Part shown: piece after piece, positions 9,048 to 19,133 of the stretch
How positions within the stretch are numbered: position 1 is the stretch's first letter
Layout: each line of letters begins with the position of its first letter
Source: Thermoanaerobacter wiegelii Rt8.B1
GTDB lineage: Bacteria; Bacillota; Thermoanaerobacteria; Thermoanaerobacterales; Thermoanaerobacteraceae
Length of the DNA stretch: 64,000 bases
Direction of reading: 5' to 3'
Assembly: GCF_000147695.2 (NCBI RefSeq)
Contig: NC_015958.1
Coordinates: 226,501 to 290,500 of the forward strand
Notes under the pieces: generated by a model
Seen by the model: only the letters and a program-made list of their open reading frames with translations
What the model was told of the DNA's origin: nothing
The model's database searches: none
Position numbers and translations under genes: made by a program

Positions 9048-9959
9048 ATGGAAGCTGCTAATTTAAAGTCGAAAAGCAAGATTAATAAAAACTATTATGG
9101 TTATATTTTTACTTTGCCATTTATAGTTATCTTTTTAGCTTTTAATCTCTATCCACTTCTTTATACTTTCTATTTAAGTTTAACAGATATGACTCTAATG
9201 AATTCATCATATCACTTTGTTGGATTTGCGAATTTTAAACAATTATTTTCTGATAGCTATTTTTTGAAATCGGCTATAAATACTTGGAAAATTTGGCTTA
9301 TAAATTTTATTCCCCAATTAGGTATTGCTATGCTTTTAGCTATTTGGTTTGTTAATAATAGGTTGAAAATTAAATTTATTGGTTTATGGAGAACAATTTA
9401 TTATTTGCCAAATATACTTATGCCAGTTGCAGTAGCTGCACTTTTTTATAATTTTTTCTCTCTATATGGACCTGTAAATCAGATAGCAGTTCGTACAGGA
9501 ATTTTAAAAGAAGCTTTTGACTTTTTTAGGAGTACTACTTGGACCCAGCTTATTGTAGCGTTTATTCAATGGTGGATGTGGTATGGAGTAACAATAATCT
9601 TTCTAATGGCAGGGTTATCTTCAATTTCACCTTCATATTACGAATCAGCTTTAGTAGATGGTGCCAATTCATGGCAAATGTTTACTAAAATTACTCTTCC
9701 TCTTTTAAAACCAGTGCTAATATATGTACTCGTAACTTCGTTATCAGGTGGAATGCAGATGTTTGATATACCTTATTTATTAACTGACGGGACGGGAGCG
9801 CCTGATGGAGCTATAAGAACAATGAGCGTCTTGATGTATATGAAATTTTCAAGTGGCGATGGTTATATTGGGGCTGCTGCTTCTGTTGGTGTTATGATTT
9901 TTCTTATAACTGCTGTTGCAGCGTTTATTATAATAAGGTTGCTAAAAGAGAGAGAATAA
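9048..9959 (+). CDS. sugar ABC transporter permease (MalF/UgpA type)
   Basis: A 303-residue integral membrane protein with about six hydrophobic helices and the cytoplasmic EAA loop (ESALVDGANSWQMFTKITLP, near residues 203-222) that docks to the ATPase. The helix at residues 18-42 follows a short basic N-terminus. It is the first permease of a CUT1 importer. No ATPase gene is present in the cluster; these systems commonly share a general MsmX-type ATPase encoded elsewhere (family knowledge). Confidence 0.92.
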   Translation: MEAANLKSKSKINKNYYGYIFTLPFIVIFLAFNLYPLLYTFYLSLTDMTLMNSSYHFVGFANFKQLFSDSYFLKSAINTWKIWLINFIPQLGIAMLLAIWFVNNRLKIKFIGLWRTIYYLPNILMPVAVAALFYNFFSLYGPVNQIAVRTGILKEAFDFFRSTTWTQLIVAFIQWWMWYGVTIIFLMAGLSSISPSYYESALVDGANSWQMFTKITLPLLKPVLIYVLVTSLSGGMQMFDIPYLLTDGTGAPDGAIRTMSVLMYMKFSSGDGYIGAAASVGVMIFLITAVAAFIIIRLLKERE

Positions 9960-9991
9960 AGATAAAAATTAGATTAAGAAAGGATGGGACT

Positions 9992-10834
9992 ATGAGTTAT
10001 AAACTTCGAATGAAATTTATAAAAATAGGAGTGTATATCTTTTTAATTATACTTTTCCTACTTGCTATTTTGCCTATATGGCTTTTGCTTGTTAATGCTA
10101 CGCGTTCCACACCTGAAATACAACAAGGAGTTAGTTTGTTGCCAAGTAATAATCTAGTAATAAATTGGAATCATCTTACGGGTATGGGAGTAAACATATG
10201 GCGAGGCTTCTTAAACAGCCTTATTATATCTGCTCCTGTCACTTTTTTAACCGTTTATTTTTCAATGATGACGGCTTATGCAATTCATGTATATGATTTT
10301 AAATGGAAAAAAACATTATATAATACTGTTGTACTTTTGACAATTGTTCCAACTCAATTAGTGCCAATAATTGGATTTTATAAATATATGGCATCTTTAA
10401 AACTATTAAATAGTTATATTCCATTAATTATTCCAGCTATTGCCTCACCTCCAATGGTGTTTTTTGCACTACAATATTTAGAATCTACGATAGTAAAGGA
10501 TTTAATAGAAGCTGCCCGTATCGAAGGAAGTGGAGAACTGGGGATTTTTCATAGAATTATTTTACCTATAGCAAAGCCTGGTGCTTTTACGATGGGAATT
10601 TTATCTTTTGTTGCTTCCTGGAATAACTTTTTTACCCCGTTTATGTTAATTTCAAAAGTTGAAAAGTACACTCTTCCCATGGTTGTTAAATTATTAAGAG
10701 GAGACATGTACAGGACAGAATATGGGGCAATATACCTTGGCCTTGCAATAACGATGGTTCCTATTATAATAGTTTATGCTATATTTTCAAAATATATTGT
10801 AAGCGGAATTGCAATGGGAGCTATAAAAGAGTAA
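9992..10834 (+). CDS. sugar ABC transporter permease (MalG/UgpE type)
   Basis: A 280-residue partner permease with about six transmembrane helices and an EAA loop beginning EAARIEGSGELGIFHRIILP. It starts 32 bases after the first permease with ribosome binding site AAGGATGGG. The C-terminus (VSGIAMGAIKE) is typical of MalG-like subunits. It is followed within 30 bases by the GH3 gene, so uptake and hydrolysis are encoded together. Confidence 0.92.
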   Translation: MSYKLRMKFIKIGVYIFLIILFLLAILPIWLLLVNATRSTPEIQQGVSLLPSNNLVINWNHLTGMGVNIWRGFLNSLIISAPVTFLTVYFSMMTAYAIHVYDFKWKKTLYNTVVLLTIVPTQLVPIIGFYKYMASLKLLNSYIPLIIPAIASPPMVFFALQYLESTIVKDLIEAARIEGSGELGIFHRIILPIAKPGAFTMGILSFVASWNNFFTPFMLISKVEKYTLPMVVKLLRGDMYRTEYGAIYLGLAITMVPIIIVYAIFSKYIVSGIAMGAIKE

Positions 10835-10864
10835 AATGACTTTTAAAAAAGGAGGTTTTTTAAA

Positions 10865-13116
10865 GTGAAGCCATTATATTTAGACCCTGCTCAGTCAATA
10901 GATAAAAGAATAGAGGATTTATTAAATCAAATGACAATTGAAGAAAAGATAGCGCAATTAAGTGGTATATGGGTATATGAAATTTTAGATGATAAAATGA
11001 AATTTTCATATACAAAAGCAGAGCAGTTAATGAAAAATGGGATAGGTCAGATCACCCGCCTTGGTGGAGCAAGTAATTTATCACCACGGGAGACAGTGAG
11101 GATAGCAAATCAGATTCAGAAATTTTTAATTGAAAATACAAGGCTTGGCATACCTGCTTTGATCCATGAGGAATCTTGTAGCGGATATATGGCGAAAGGT
11201 GCTACTATTTTTCCTCAAACTATAGGTGTAGCAAGCACTTGGAACACTAAACTTGTTAAAAAAATGGCTTCTGTAATAAGGGAACAGATGAAAGTTGTTG
11301 GAGCAAGGCAAGCTCTTGCGCCTTTATTGGATGTTACAAGAGATCCAAGATGGGGAAGAACAGAAGAAACATTTGGGGAAGATCCTTATTTAGTAATGAG
11401 CATGGGTGTTTCATATATTCGTGGGCTTCAAACTGAAAGTTTAAAGGAAGGCATTGTAGCTACAGGAAAACATTTTGTGGGATATGGAAATTCAGAGGGA
11501 GGCATGAATTGGGCTCCTGCTCATATTCCTGAAAGGGAGCTTAGAGAAGTTTTTCTTTATCCTTTTGAGGCAGCAGTAAAAGAGGCGAAATTAAGCTCGA
11601 TTATGCCAGGATACCACGAACTTGATGGGGTACCGTGCCACAAATCAAAAAAATTGCTAAACGATATTTTACGTAAAGAGTGGGGCTTTGATGGAATTAT
11701 AGTATCTGATTACTTTGCTATAAACCAGCTTTACGAGTACCATCATGTGGCATCAGATAAAAAAGAAGCAGCAAAATTAGCTTTGGAAGCTGGTGTTGAT
11801 GTAGAACTACCGAGTACCGACTGTTATGGATTGCCGATTAGGGAGTTAATTGAAAGTGGCGAGATTAATGTGAATTTTATAAATGAAGCTGTAAAAAGAG
11901 TTCTAAAATTAAAATTTGAGTTAGGGTTATTTGAAAATCCTTATGTAAATGAAGAAAAGGCTGTTGAGATTTTTGATACAAATGAACAACGAGAACTAGC
12001 TTATAAAATAGCACAGGAATCTATAGTTTTGCTGAAAAATGAAAATAATTTGCTGCCTTTAAAAAAAGATTTGAAATCTATTGCAGTTATTGGTCCTAAT
12101 GCTGACAGTATCCGGAATATGATTGGTGATTATGCATATCCTTGTCATATTGAATCATTACTTGAAATGAGAGAGACAGATAATGTTTTTAATACACCTT
12201 TACCAGAAAGTTTAGAAGCAAAAGATATTTATGTACCTATTGTGACTGTGCTGCAGGGAATTAAGTCAAAAGTTTCTTCTGATACAGAAGTTTTATATGC
12301 AAAAGGCTGCGATGTTCTTGACAATAGTAAGGATGGTTTTAAAAAAGCGGTTGAGATTGCAAAACAGGCTGATGTTGCTGTTGTAGTAGTAGGAGATAAA
12401 TCAGGGTTAACAGATGGCTGTACTTCTGGCGAATCAAGAGATCGGGCAGACCTTAATTTGCCAGGTGTGCAAGAAGAATTGATAAAAGCAGTTTATGAAA
12501 CTGGTACACCAGTAATAGTGGTACTTATAAACGGAAGGCCAATGTCTATTTCTTGGATAGCTGAAAAAATCCCAGCAATTATTGAGGCTTGGTTGCCTGG
12601 TGAAGAGGGGGGAAGGGCTATTGCAGATGTGATTTTTGGTGACTATAATCCTGGAGGTAAATTACCTATTTCCATTCCTCGATCTGTAGGGCAGTTACCA
12701 GTGTATTATTATCATAAACCTTCTGGAGGACGCAGTCATTGGAAGGGAGACTATGTAGATTGGTTGAAATCTCTGTTGATATAAAAAATACAGGTCCGTT
12801 AAAGGGAGATGAGGTTGCTCAACTTTATATACATCAAGAAGGTTTAAATGTTACAAGACCTGTTAAAGAGCTTAAAGGATTCAAACGCATTACTTTAGAT
12901 GTTGGTGAAGAAAAGACAGTTATTTTCAAACTTTCTATTGAACAACTGGGTTTTTATGATGAGAATATGGAGTATGTGGTAGAACCGGGACGTGTAGATG
13001 TAATGATAGGGAGCTCTTCTGAAGATATAAGGTTGAGGTATTATTTTGAAATTATAGGAGAAAAAGAAAAAATAGCTAAAAAATTTATTACGGAGGTAAT
13101 GGTAGAGAATAAATAG
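10865..13116 (+). pseudogene. xarB: GH3 beta-xylosidase/arabinosidase (XarB-like), broken by internal deletion and frameshift
   Basis: The first frame (10865-12784) gives 639 residues with a complete GH3 N-terminal barrel, including the region of the nucleophile Asp (GIIVSDYFAI), and the GH3 C-terminal sandwich (IAVIGPNADS ... GEEGGRAIADVIFGDYNPGGKLPISIP). It then shifts frame after HWKGDYVD. The other frame continues from about 12763 to 13116 with VEISVDIKNTG and a fibronectin-III-like tail (LYIHQEGLNVTRPVKELKGF). The segment that family members carry in between, with the PLYPFGxGLSYT motif, is missing: roughly 35-40 codons are gone as well as the frame. A truncated protein of 639 residues might still fold, but the loss of this motif and the third domain makes activity doubtful. 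RNA should be co-transcribed with the permeases and the GH1 gene. Confidence 0.85.
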
Positions 13117-13148
13117 AAAGCCAAATAATAGAGATAGGAGTGATAATA

Positions 13149-14492
13149 TTGATAAAATTTCCAAAAGAATTTGTTTGGGGTGTAGCTACATCATCGTACC
13201 AAATTGAAGGAGCTGTGAATGAAGATGGAAGAACTCCTTCCATATGGGACACATTTTCAAAAACAGAAGGGAAAACCTATAATGGTCACACAGGAGATGT
13301 AGCCTGTGACCATTATCACCGTTATAAAGAAGATGTAGAGATAATGAAAGAAATAGGCGTTAAAGCTTATAGATTTTCCATTGCATGGCCAAGAATATTC
13401 CCAGAAGAAGGGAAATACAATCCTAAGGGAATGGACTTTTATAAGAGATTAGTAGATGAATTATTGAAGAGAGATATAACGCCAGCTGCAACAATTTACC
13501 ATTGGGATTTACCGAAATGGGCGTATGACAAAAGAGGAGGTTGGCTAAATAGGGACAGTGTAAAATGGTATGTAGAATACGCCACAAAGCTATTTGAAGA
13601 ATTAGGGGATGCAATACCCTTATGGATAACCCACAACGAACCATGGTGTGCATCAATATTAAGCTATGGGATAGGAGAACATGCGCCTGGACACAAAAAC
13701 TACAGAGAAGCACTAATTGCAGCTCATCATATACTACTTTCCCATGGAGAAGCAGTAAAAGCCTTCAGAGAAATGAATATAAAAGGGAGTAAAATAGGCA
13801 TAACACTAAACTTAACCCCTGTATATCCTGCCAGCGAAAAAGAAGAAGACAAATTAGCAGCCCAATATGCTGACGGATTTTCTAACAGATGGTTTTTAGA
13901 TCCAATATTCAAAGGCAATTATCCAGAGGACATGATGGAATTATATAGTAAAATAATTGGAGAATTTGACTTTATAAAAGAAGGAGATTTAGAGACTATA
14001 AGTGTTCCGATAGATTTCCTTGGAGTCAATTATTATACAAGGGGCATTGTAAAATATGATGAAGAATCCATGTTAAAGGCAGAGAATGTGCCGGGTCCAG
14101 GTAAGAGGACAGAGATGGGATGGGAGATAAGCCCAGAGTCTTTGTATGACCTTTTAAAGAGATTAGATAGAGAATATACAAAACTGCCTATGTATATAAC
14201 AGAGAATGGAGCAGCATTTAAAGACGAAGTAACAGAGGATGGACGAGTACGCGACGATGAAAGAATAGAATACATAAAAGAGCATTTAAAAGCGGCAGCA
14301 AAATTTATAGAAGAGGGAGGCAATTTAAAAGGATATTTTGTATGGTCGCTGATGGATAATTTTGAATGGGTCCATGGATATTCTAAAAGGTTTGGGATAG
14401 TTTATGTAGATTATGAGACGCAAAAGAGAATATTAAAAGACAGTGCATTGTGGTATAAGGAGGTAATATTGAGTAATAGTATTGAATATTAA
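13149..14492 (+). CDS. bglA: GH1 beta-glucosidase
   Basis: A 447-residue cytoplasmic retaining beta-glycosidase. Acid/base Glu lies in THNEPW and the nucleophile Glu in MYITENGA; the N-terminal signature FVWGVATSSYQIEG is intact. The frame can be extended to a GTG at 13140, but that GTG overlaps the ribosome binding site AGGAG (13136-13140). The TTG at 13149 is 8 bases downstream of that site and gives the family start MIKFPKEFVWG, so I chose it. It closely resembles the Thermoanaerobacter cellobiase CglT as I remember it. It probably splits cellobiose and other beta-glucosides imported by the preceding transporter. Confidence 0.95.
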   Translation: MIKFPKEFVWGVATSSYQIEGAVNEDGRTPSIWDTFSKTEGKTYNGHTGDVACDHYHRYKEDVEIMKEIGVKAYRFSIAWPRIFPEEGKYNPKGMDFYKRLVDELLKRDITPAATIYHWDLPKWAYDKRGGWLNRDSVKWYVEYATKLFEELGDAIPLWITHNEPWCASILSYGIGEHAPGHKNYREALIAAHHILLSHGEAVKAFREMNIKGSKIGITLNLTPVYPASEKEEDKLAAQYADGFSNRWFLDPIFKGNYPEDMMELYSKIIGEFDFIKEGDLETISVPIDFLGVNYYTRGIVKYDEESMLKAENVPGPGKRTEMGWEISPESLYDLLKRLDREYTKLPMYITENGAAFKDEVTEDGRVRDDERIEYIKEHLKAAAKFIEEGGNLKGYFVWSLMDNFEWVHGYSKRFGIVYVDYETQKRILKDSALWYKEVILSNSIEY

Positions 14493-14641
14493 GTCGATAT
14501 TTTGGCAAAGATGAGGCAAAGTATTTTCATAGCGATGCTGAAATATTTTCATTTTATATCTATACTAGCTATATAATTAATTAATAAGGAGAACTACAAA
14601 ATAAAAAATTATTTCAATTTTCTTTTAAAAATTTAATATGG

Positions 14642-14647
14642 TATAAT
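14642..14647 (+). promoter_or_regulatory. likely -10 box of xylR
   Basis: TATAAT 40 bases before the xylR start; the -35 position has only TTTCTT. Upstream (14493-14640) is AT-rich and holds a 9-base direct repeat, TATTTTCAT at 14522 and 14544, 22 bases apart. No XylR-like operator is visible here. Confidence 0.45.
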
Positions 14648-14687
14648 TTACACTAGAAAATAATAATGGCAATAGAAGGGTGAACAG

Positions 14688-15890
14688 ATGATTACAGCGG
14701 ATCAGTTATTGGTAAAGCAAATAAATAAATCTATAGTATTAAATACTATTCGCAAAAAAGGCAATATTTCTAGGGCAGAAATTGCAGGTATAACGGGCTT
14801 GAATAAGTCAACTGTATCTTTTCTTGTTGATGAACTTATAAACGAAGGTTTTGTCAGAGAAGAGGGGCCTGGTGCATCAAAAGGTGGTAGAAAACCAATC
14901 ATATTAAGCATCAATAACAATGCTGGCTGTATAATAGGTATTGATTTGGATGTAAACTATATATTAATTGTTTTGACTGATTTAATGGCAAATGTCATTT
15001 GGGAAAAGAAAGTTGATGTAAAAATTGGTGAAAGTCAACAGGCTATTATTGAGCGTTTAATAGAATTGATTGACGAAGCAATTTTAAATGCACCTAATAC
15101 TATCAGGGGAATTTTAGGTATTGGGATTGGTGTGCCAGGCATTGTAGATTACAAAAATGGTACTGTATTGATGGCACCTAATCTAAAATGGGAGAATGTG
15201 CCTCTTAAAGAAATTATAGAAAATAAATTCAAAATTAAAGTACACATAGATAACGAAGCAAATGTAGGAGCAATAGGGGAGAAGTGGTTTGGAGCAGGTG
15301 TCAAATATAATAATTTTGTATATGTAAGTGCTGGAATTGGAATTGGGACAGGAATAATAATCAATGGAGAACTGTACAGAGGGACAGTAGGGCTGGCAGG
15401 AGAAATGGGGCATATGACAATAAATATACATGACCATCAATGTAGTTGTGGAAATACAGGATGTTGGGAAAATTATGCTTCAGAAAAAGCACTATTCGAT
15501 TATATACATACACAGTTGATAATGGGAAAATCTGATAATTATATAAATAAAGATAATTTTAATACACTTAATGCTCTTGATATTATAAATTATGCTCAAA
15601 AAGGAAGCGAAATAGCAGTAGAGGCTTTAAAAGAAATTGGAAGGAAATTGGGTGTGGGAATTGTCAATGTAATAAATACATTTAACCCAGAACTTGTGAT
15701 TATTGGAAATACGTTGTCTTTAGCAGGAGATTTGATTTTGGATGAGGTTTTGAAAGAAGTAGAAAAAAAGTGTCTTGTGTATAGATATTATAAAGTAAAA
15801 ATCAAAACCTCTAAACTTCAATTTCATGCAGGAGCAATTGGAGCAGTTTCCTTGGTTATTTCAGAACTGTTTGCATATCCGGGACTTTGA
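14688..15890 (+). CDS. xylR: xylose operon repressor XylR (ROK family)
   Basis: A 400-residue ROK transcription factor. The N-terminal winged helix-turn-helix (SRAEIAGITGLNKSTVSFLV, about residues 26-45) and the following GGRKP linker match Bacillus-type XylR. The C-terminal sugar-kinase-like domain carries the ROK zinc motif CSCGNTGCWENYAS. Xylose would release it from DNA (family knowledge). Its proposed target is the inverted repeat at 3440-3460. It ends 17 bases before the oxidoreductase gene, probably in one transcript. Confidence 0.85.
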   Translation: MITADQLLVKQINKSIVLNTIRKKGNISRAEIAGITGLNKSTVSFLVDELINEGFVREEGPGASKGGRKPIILSINNNAGCIIGIDLDVNYILIVLTDLMANVIWEKKVDVKIGESQQAIIERLIELIDEAILNAPNTIRGILGIGIGVPGIVDYKNGTVLMAPNLKWENVPLKEIIENKFKIKVHIDNEANVGAIGEKWFGAGVKYNNFVYVSAGIGIGTGIIINGELYRGTVGLAGEMGHMTINIHDHQCSCGNTGCWENYASEKALFDYIHTQLIMGKSDNYINKDNFNTLNALDIINYAQKGSEIAVEALKEIGRKLGVGIVNVINTFNPELVIIGNTLSLAGDLILDEVLKEVEKKCLVYRYYKVKIKTSKLQFHAGAIGAVSLVISELFAYPGL

Positions 15891-15907
15891 TTACATGAGG
15901 TGTTGAC

Positions 15908-16825
15908 ATGGAAAAACTAAAAGCTATTATTATAGGTCCATGGAATATTTTTAATAAAGCATATCTTCCTTTTATTTTTAATTTAGAGGAACTAAATATT
16001 GTAGGTATTGTTGGACGAAGTGAAGAAAAGCTTATAAAATATAAAGAAAAATATGGTTGTGATGTTTATACACATATAGAGGAAGCGATTAAATTAAAGC
16101 CAGATTGCGCTTTTGTGCATACATCCACAGAAAGCCATTATGAGATAGTAAAAAAACTGCTGGAAAGCGGGATTCACGTATATGTTGACAAGCCTATAGC
16201 TGAAGAGATAGATAAAACAAAAGAACTTATAAATTTGGCGATGGACAAACCTCTTATTTTGAAAGTGGGTTTTAATAGAAGATATGCTCCTATGTATCGA
16301 AAAGCCTTAGCTTTGTTTGAAGGATTAAAACCTGAATTTTGCATTATGGAGAAAAATAGACATAATGACATAAAAAATAGTGTAAAGTTTACACTTTATG
16401 ACGATTTTATTCATGTAGTAGACACTTTATGCTATATAATTAAAGATGTTGAAAGTATAGAGGTAAATATGTCAAAAGAAGAAGATTCATTAAAATACAT
16501 AGAAGTAGTATTAAAATCCCATAATTCTACAGCAATAGGTGTTATGCATAGAAATAGTGGAAAAGATTATGAAAGATTAGAAATACACGGACATAGCAAT
16601 AGTGCAATTGTGGAAGATATGGAAAGCGCAAAGATAATGGATAATGGCAAAATAGCAATTTACAATTTTGGCAGTTGGGATACTACATCCTATAGAAGAG
16701 GTTTTGAGACTGCTGTAAAAAGCTTTTTAAAGGACGTATTAGAAGGAAATAATGTAAATGACGAATTAAAATGTACTTTAAAATCTCACGAGATTATAGA
16801 GGAAATATTAAAAAAGGCATTATAA
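15908..16825 (+). CDS. Gfo/Idh/MocA-family oxidoreductase
   Basis: A 305-residue NAD(P)-dependent dehydrogenase-like protein. The Rossmann half is visible, with a Lys-Pro signature in YVDKPIAEE and GFNRRYAPMYRKAL after it. The dinucleotide loop near the N-terminus is aberrant (IIGPWNIF rather than GxGxxG), so cofactor use may differ. Short spacing to xylR and location in the sugar island suggest action on a sugar or sugar derivative; the substrate is unknown. A terminator follows immediately. Confidence 0.8.
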   Translation: MEKLKAIIIGPWNIFNKAYLPFIFNLEELNIVGIVGRSEEKLIKYKEKYGCDVYTHIEEAIKLKPDCAFVHTSTESHYEIVKKLLESGIHVYVDKPIAEEIDKTKELINLAMDKPLILKVGFNRRYAPMYRKALALFEGLKPEFCIMEKNRHNDIKNSVKFTLYDDFIHVVDTLCYIIKDVESIEVNMSKEEDSLKYIEVVLKSHNSTAIGVMHRNSGKDYERLEIHGHSNSAIVEDMESAKIMDNGKIAIYNFGSWDTTSYRRGFETAVKSFLKDVLEGNNVNDELKCTLKSHEIIEEILKKAL

Positions 16826-16855
16826 AATCAGGGCAATTAGCCCTGATTTTATAAT
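16824..16855. terminator. bidirectional hairpin terminator
   Basis: AAAATCAGGGC (16824-16834), loop AATTA, GCCCTGATTTT (16840-16850). It can serve the oxidoreductase gene on the + strand and once served the decayed gene on the - strand. Confidence 0.85.
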
Positions 16856-17437
16856 AATTTAGCAGCTAATTCTGCTACTTCTGAGCGTTCGCCTTTTATT
16901 TTTATTAAGGTGACATGACCTAGCCCTTACTGGAAAAACTGGAACAGAGATTTATTACTGCCAAAGGCATCTCTGAATATGACAAATTCATTTGGGAAAA
17001 TATCCTCTACGCCTTTTAGTTCTTCAATATCTTCTCTTTTTAGATATTTTTCATATGTAAAAATAATCTGTAGCGAATGATGGACAGAAATTGTAAAAAA
17101 CTGTATAGAGTTCATTGTAATATTTTATTTTATCGGAAAGGTAATCTTGAGAAAGGATTTCTAAAGCGTCTGCTTTTATTCTTGTTATTACATTTTTCGG
17201 AAATTAAAATTACAGGCATAGGTTTTTCCTTTTTTGTTCTTCGTGGAACAAATTTAAAGCTACTGAAAGAATTCTGTTGTCATTGTTTAGCTGTTTTATC
17301 GATTCATTAGAAATATGATTCAGTTCAATTTTTATACTTCCTCTATTTTCAAGAGGTACACCTTCATTGAGCTTCTATTTTTCACTTAATTTGTCAAGTA
17401 ATCTTTCTACTTGCCTTGCATTTCTCCAAAAACAAAA
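16849..17437 (-). pseudogene. decayed PIN-PhoH (YlaK-like) ATPase gene
   Basis: No intact gene covers this stretch. Read on the minus strand and across frameshifts, it gives RNARQVERLLDKLSE, then after a stop LNEGVPLENRGSIKIELNH, NDNRILSVALNLFHEEQKR, PVILISE, VITRIKADALEILSQDYLSD and YYNELYT. These match, in order, the PIN domain of PhoH-like proteins (nuclease-fold domain fused to a PhoH ATPase). After EDIFPNEFVIFRD the PhoH ATPase core is missing, and only the extreme C-terminus, LIKIKGERSEVAELAAKLL, remains before the stop at 16849. At least one internal stop, one frameshift, one large deletion and a missing N-terminus are seen, so this is dead. The 62-residue open frame at 16927-17115 is only part of it. 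Confidence 0.8.
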
Positions 17438-17514
17438 GAGGATTTATTAAAAAGATGTAGAAATTAATTATTGGAAATGTTTTTATAAAAATATTATGCG
17501 AGAGGTTGAAAGTT

Positions 17515-19092
17515 ATGAAGGTTAATGACATGACCTTAGAAGAAAAAATAGGTCAGATGCTGATGGTTGGTTTCCCATCGCCGATTTATGATGACCATAT
17601 TGAGGAGCTGACTAGTGAGTATAAAATCGGTAATGTGATTTTATTTTCTCGAAATTTAAAAGATAAAGTACAACTTCAAAGTTTATGCAACAATATCCAA
17701 ATGAATATGATAAAGCATACAGGTATTCCAGCTTTAATTGCTATTGACCAAGAAGGTGGAATGGTTACGAGAATTTATAAAGATGCCACTTACTTGCCAG
17801 GTAATATGGCTATAGCAGCTACAAACAATCCTGAAAATGCATATAAAATAGGGGAGATAGCAGGTAAAGAGCTTAGAGCATTGGGCATAAATATTAATTT
17901 TGCTCCTGTCCTTGATGTTAATAATAATCCATCTAATCCTGTAATAGGGGTTAGGTCTTATGGAGAAAATCCAGAAAAAGTAGCGGAGTTCGGAATTAAT
18001 TATATAAAAGGTGTACAAAAAGAAAATGTTATAGCGACAGCGAAGCATTTTCCTGGTCACGGGGATACTTCAGTAGATTCTCATTTTGATTTACCATTGG
18101 TGTCTCACAATAAAGAGCGATTATATAGAATTGAGTTATATCCTTTTAAAAAAGCAATAGAAAATGGAGTGGAAGCCATAATGACAGCCCATATTCTCTT
18201 TTTAGCTCTTGAGAAAAATAAATTGCCTGCAACATTGTCCCATAATATTCTCACCAATATACTGAGAAAGGAACTTAGATTTAATGGAGTAATTATAACT
18301 GATTGTTTGGAAATGAATGCAATTGCAAAATATTTTGGCACGGCCAAAGCAGCTGCGATGGCCATAAAAGCAGGAGCAGATATAGTCCTTGTTTCCCATA
18401 CGAAAAAACTGCAGATAGAGGCATTTAGTGAAATCAAAGAGGCAGTTTTACGAGGTGAAATATCAATTGAAAGAATAGATGAATCTGTTGAAAGAATAAT
18501 CCAATTAAAAGAGAAATACAAACTTTTTGAAAATCCATATCCAGATGAAAATAAAATTAAAACTATTGTGGGGTGTAAAGAACATCAAGAAATTGCAAAA
18601 AACATAAGTTTGAATAGCATCACTATTGTTAAAAACGAAAATAACCTTTTACCAATAAAGAAACAAAAAATATTGGCAGTTTCTCCTGAAACGGTCCCAA
18701 TTTCAGGTGTGGATGATACTTTAATGGATAAAGTATCTTTTGCAAAAGCTTTTGTACAAAAATTTGGGGGGGTTGAAAAAACTATTCCTGTAAATCCTGA
18801 TGAAGACCTTATAAATACTATCAGAGAAGAGTCTAAAGATAAAGAAATTGTTGTAGTAGGCGCTTATAATGCTAGCTTAAATGAAGGCCAAGTAAGGCTT
18901 GTAAACTCATTGTTGGAAGTGAATAAAAATATCATTGTTGTTGCCTTAAGAAATCCATATGATTTATTAAAATTTAAAGATGTGCCTACATATGTTTGTG
19001 CTTATGAATATACTCCACTTTCTGTAGAAAGTGTGCTAGAGGTTTTAAGTGGTAATTATGTGGCAAAAGGAGAATTGCCAGTTTCTTTATAA
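17515..19092 (+). CDS. nagZ: GH3 beta-N-acetylhexosaminidase (NagZ type)
   Basis: A 525-residue GH3 enzyme expected to remove N-acetylglucosamine from cell-wall fragments. The His-Asp catalytic dyad loop KHFPGHGDTSVDSH, which separates GH3 glucosaminidases from glucosidases, is present, as is the nucleophile Asp in ITDCLEMNAI. A degenerate GH3 C-terminal domain follows from about residue 350. The frame opens at a TTG at 17506, but ATG 17515 is 10 bases after GAGAGG and is preferred. No signal peptide, so probably cytoplasmic or exported by another route. It is followed by a GNAT gene and nagA. Confidence 0.9.
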   Translation: MKVNDMTLEEKIGQMLMVGFPSPIYDDHIEELTSEYKIGNVILFSRNLKDKVQLQSLCNNIQMNMIKHTGIPALIAIDQEGGMVTRIYKDATYLPGNMAIAATNNPENAYKIGEIAGKELRALGININFAPVLDVNNNPSNPVIGVRSYGENPEKVAEFGINYIKGVQKENVIATAKHFPGHGDTSVDSHFDLPLVSHNKERLYRIELYPFKKAIENGVEAIMTAHILFLALEKNKLPATLSHNILTNILRKELRFNGVIITDCLEMNAIAKYFGTAKAAAMAIKAGADIVLVSHTKKLQIEAFSEIKEAVLRGEISIERIDESVERIIQLKEKYKLFENPYPDENKIKTIVGCKEHQEIAKNISLNSITIVKNENNLLPIKKQKILAVSPETVPISGVDDTLMDKVSFAKAFVQKFGGVEKTIPVNPDEDLINTIREESKDKEIVVVGAYNASLNEGQVRLVNSLLEVNKNIIVVALRNPYDLLKFKDVPTYVCAYEYTPLSVESVLEVLSGNYVAKGELPVSL

Positions 19093-19133
19093 ACCAAATA
19101 ATTAAAATAAAATAGTAAAAAAGGAGAGTTGAC

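Noticed and set aside
12739-13116. 125-residue open frame as a separate gene
   Set aside because: It encodes the fibronectin-III-like tail of the preceding GH3 protein in another frame; it has no own ribosome binding site.
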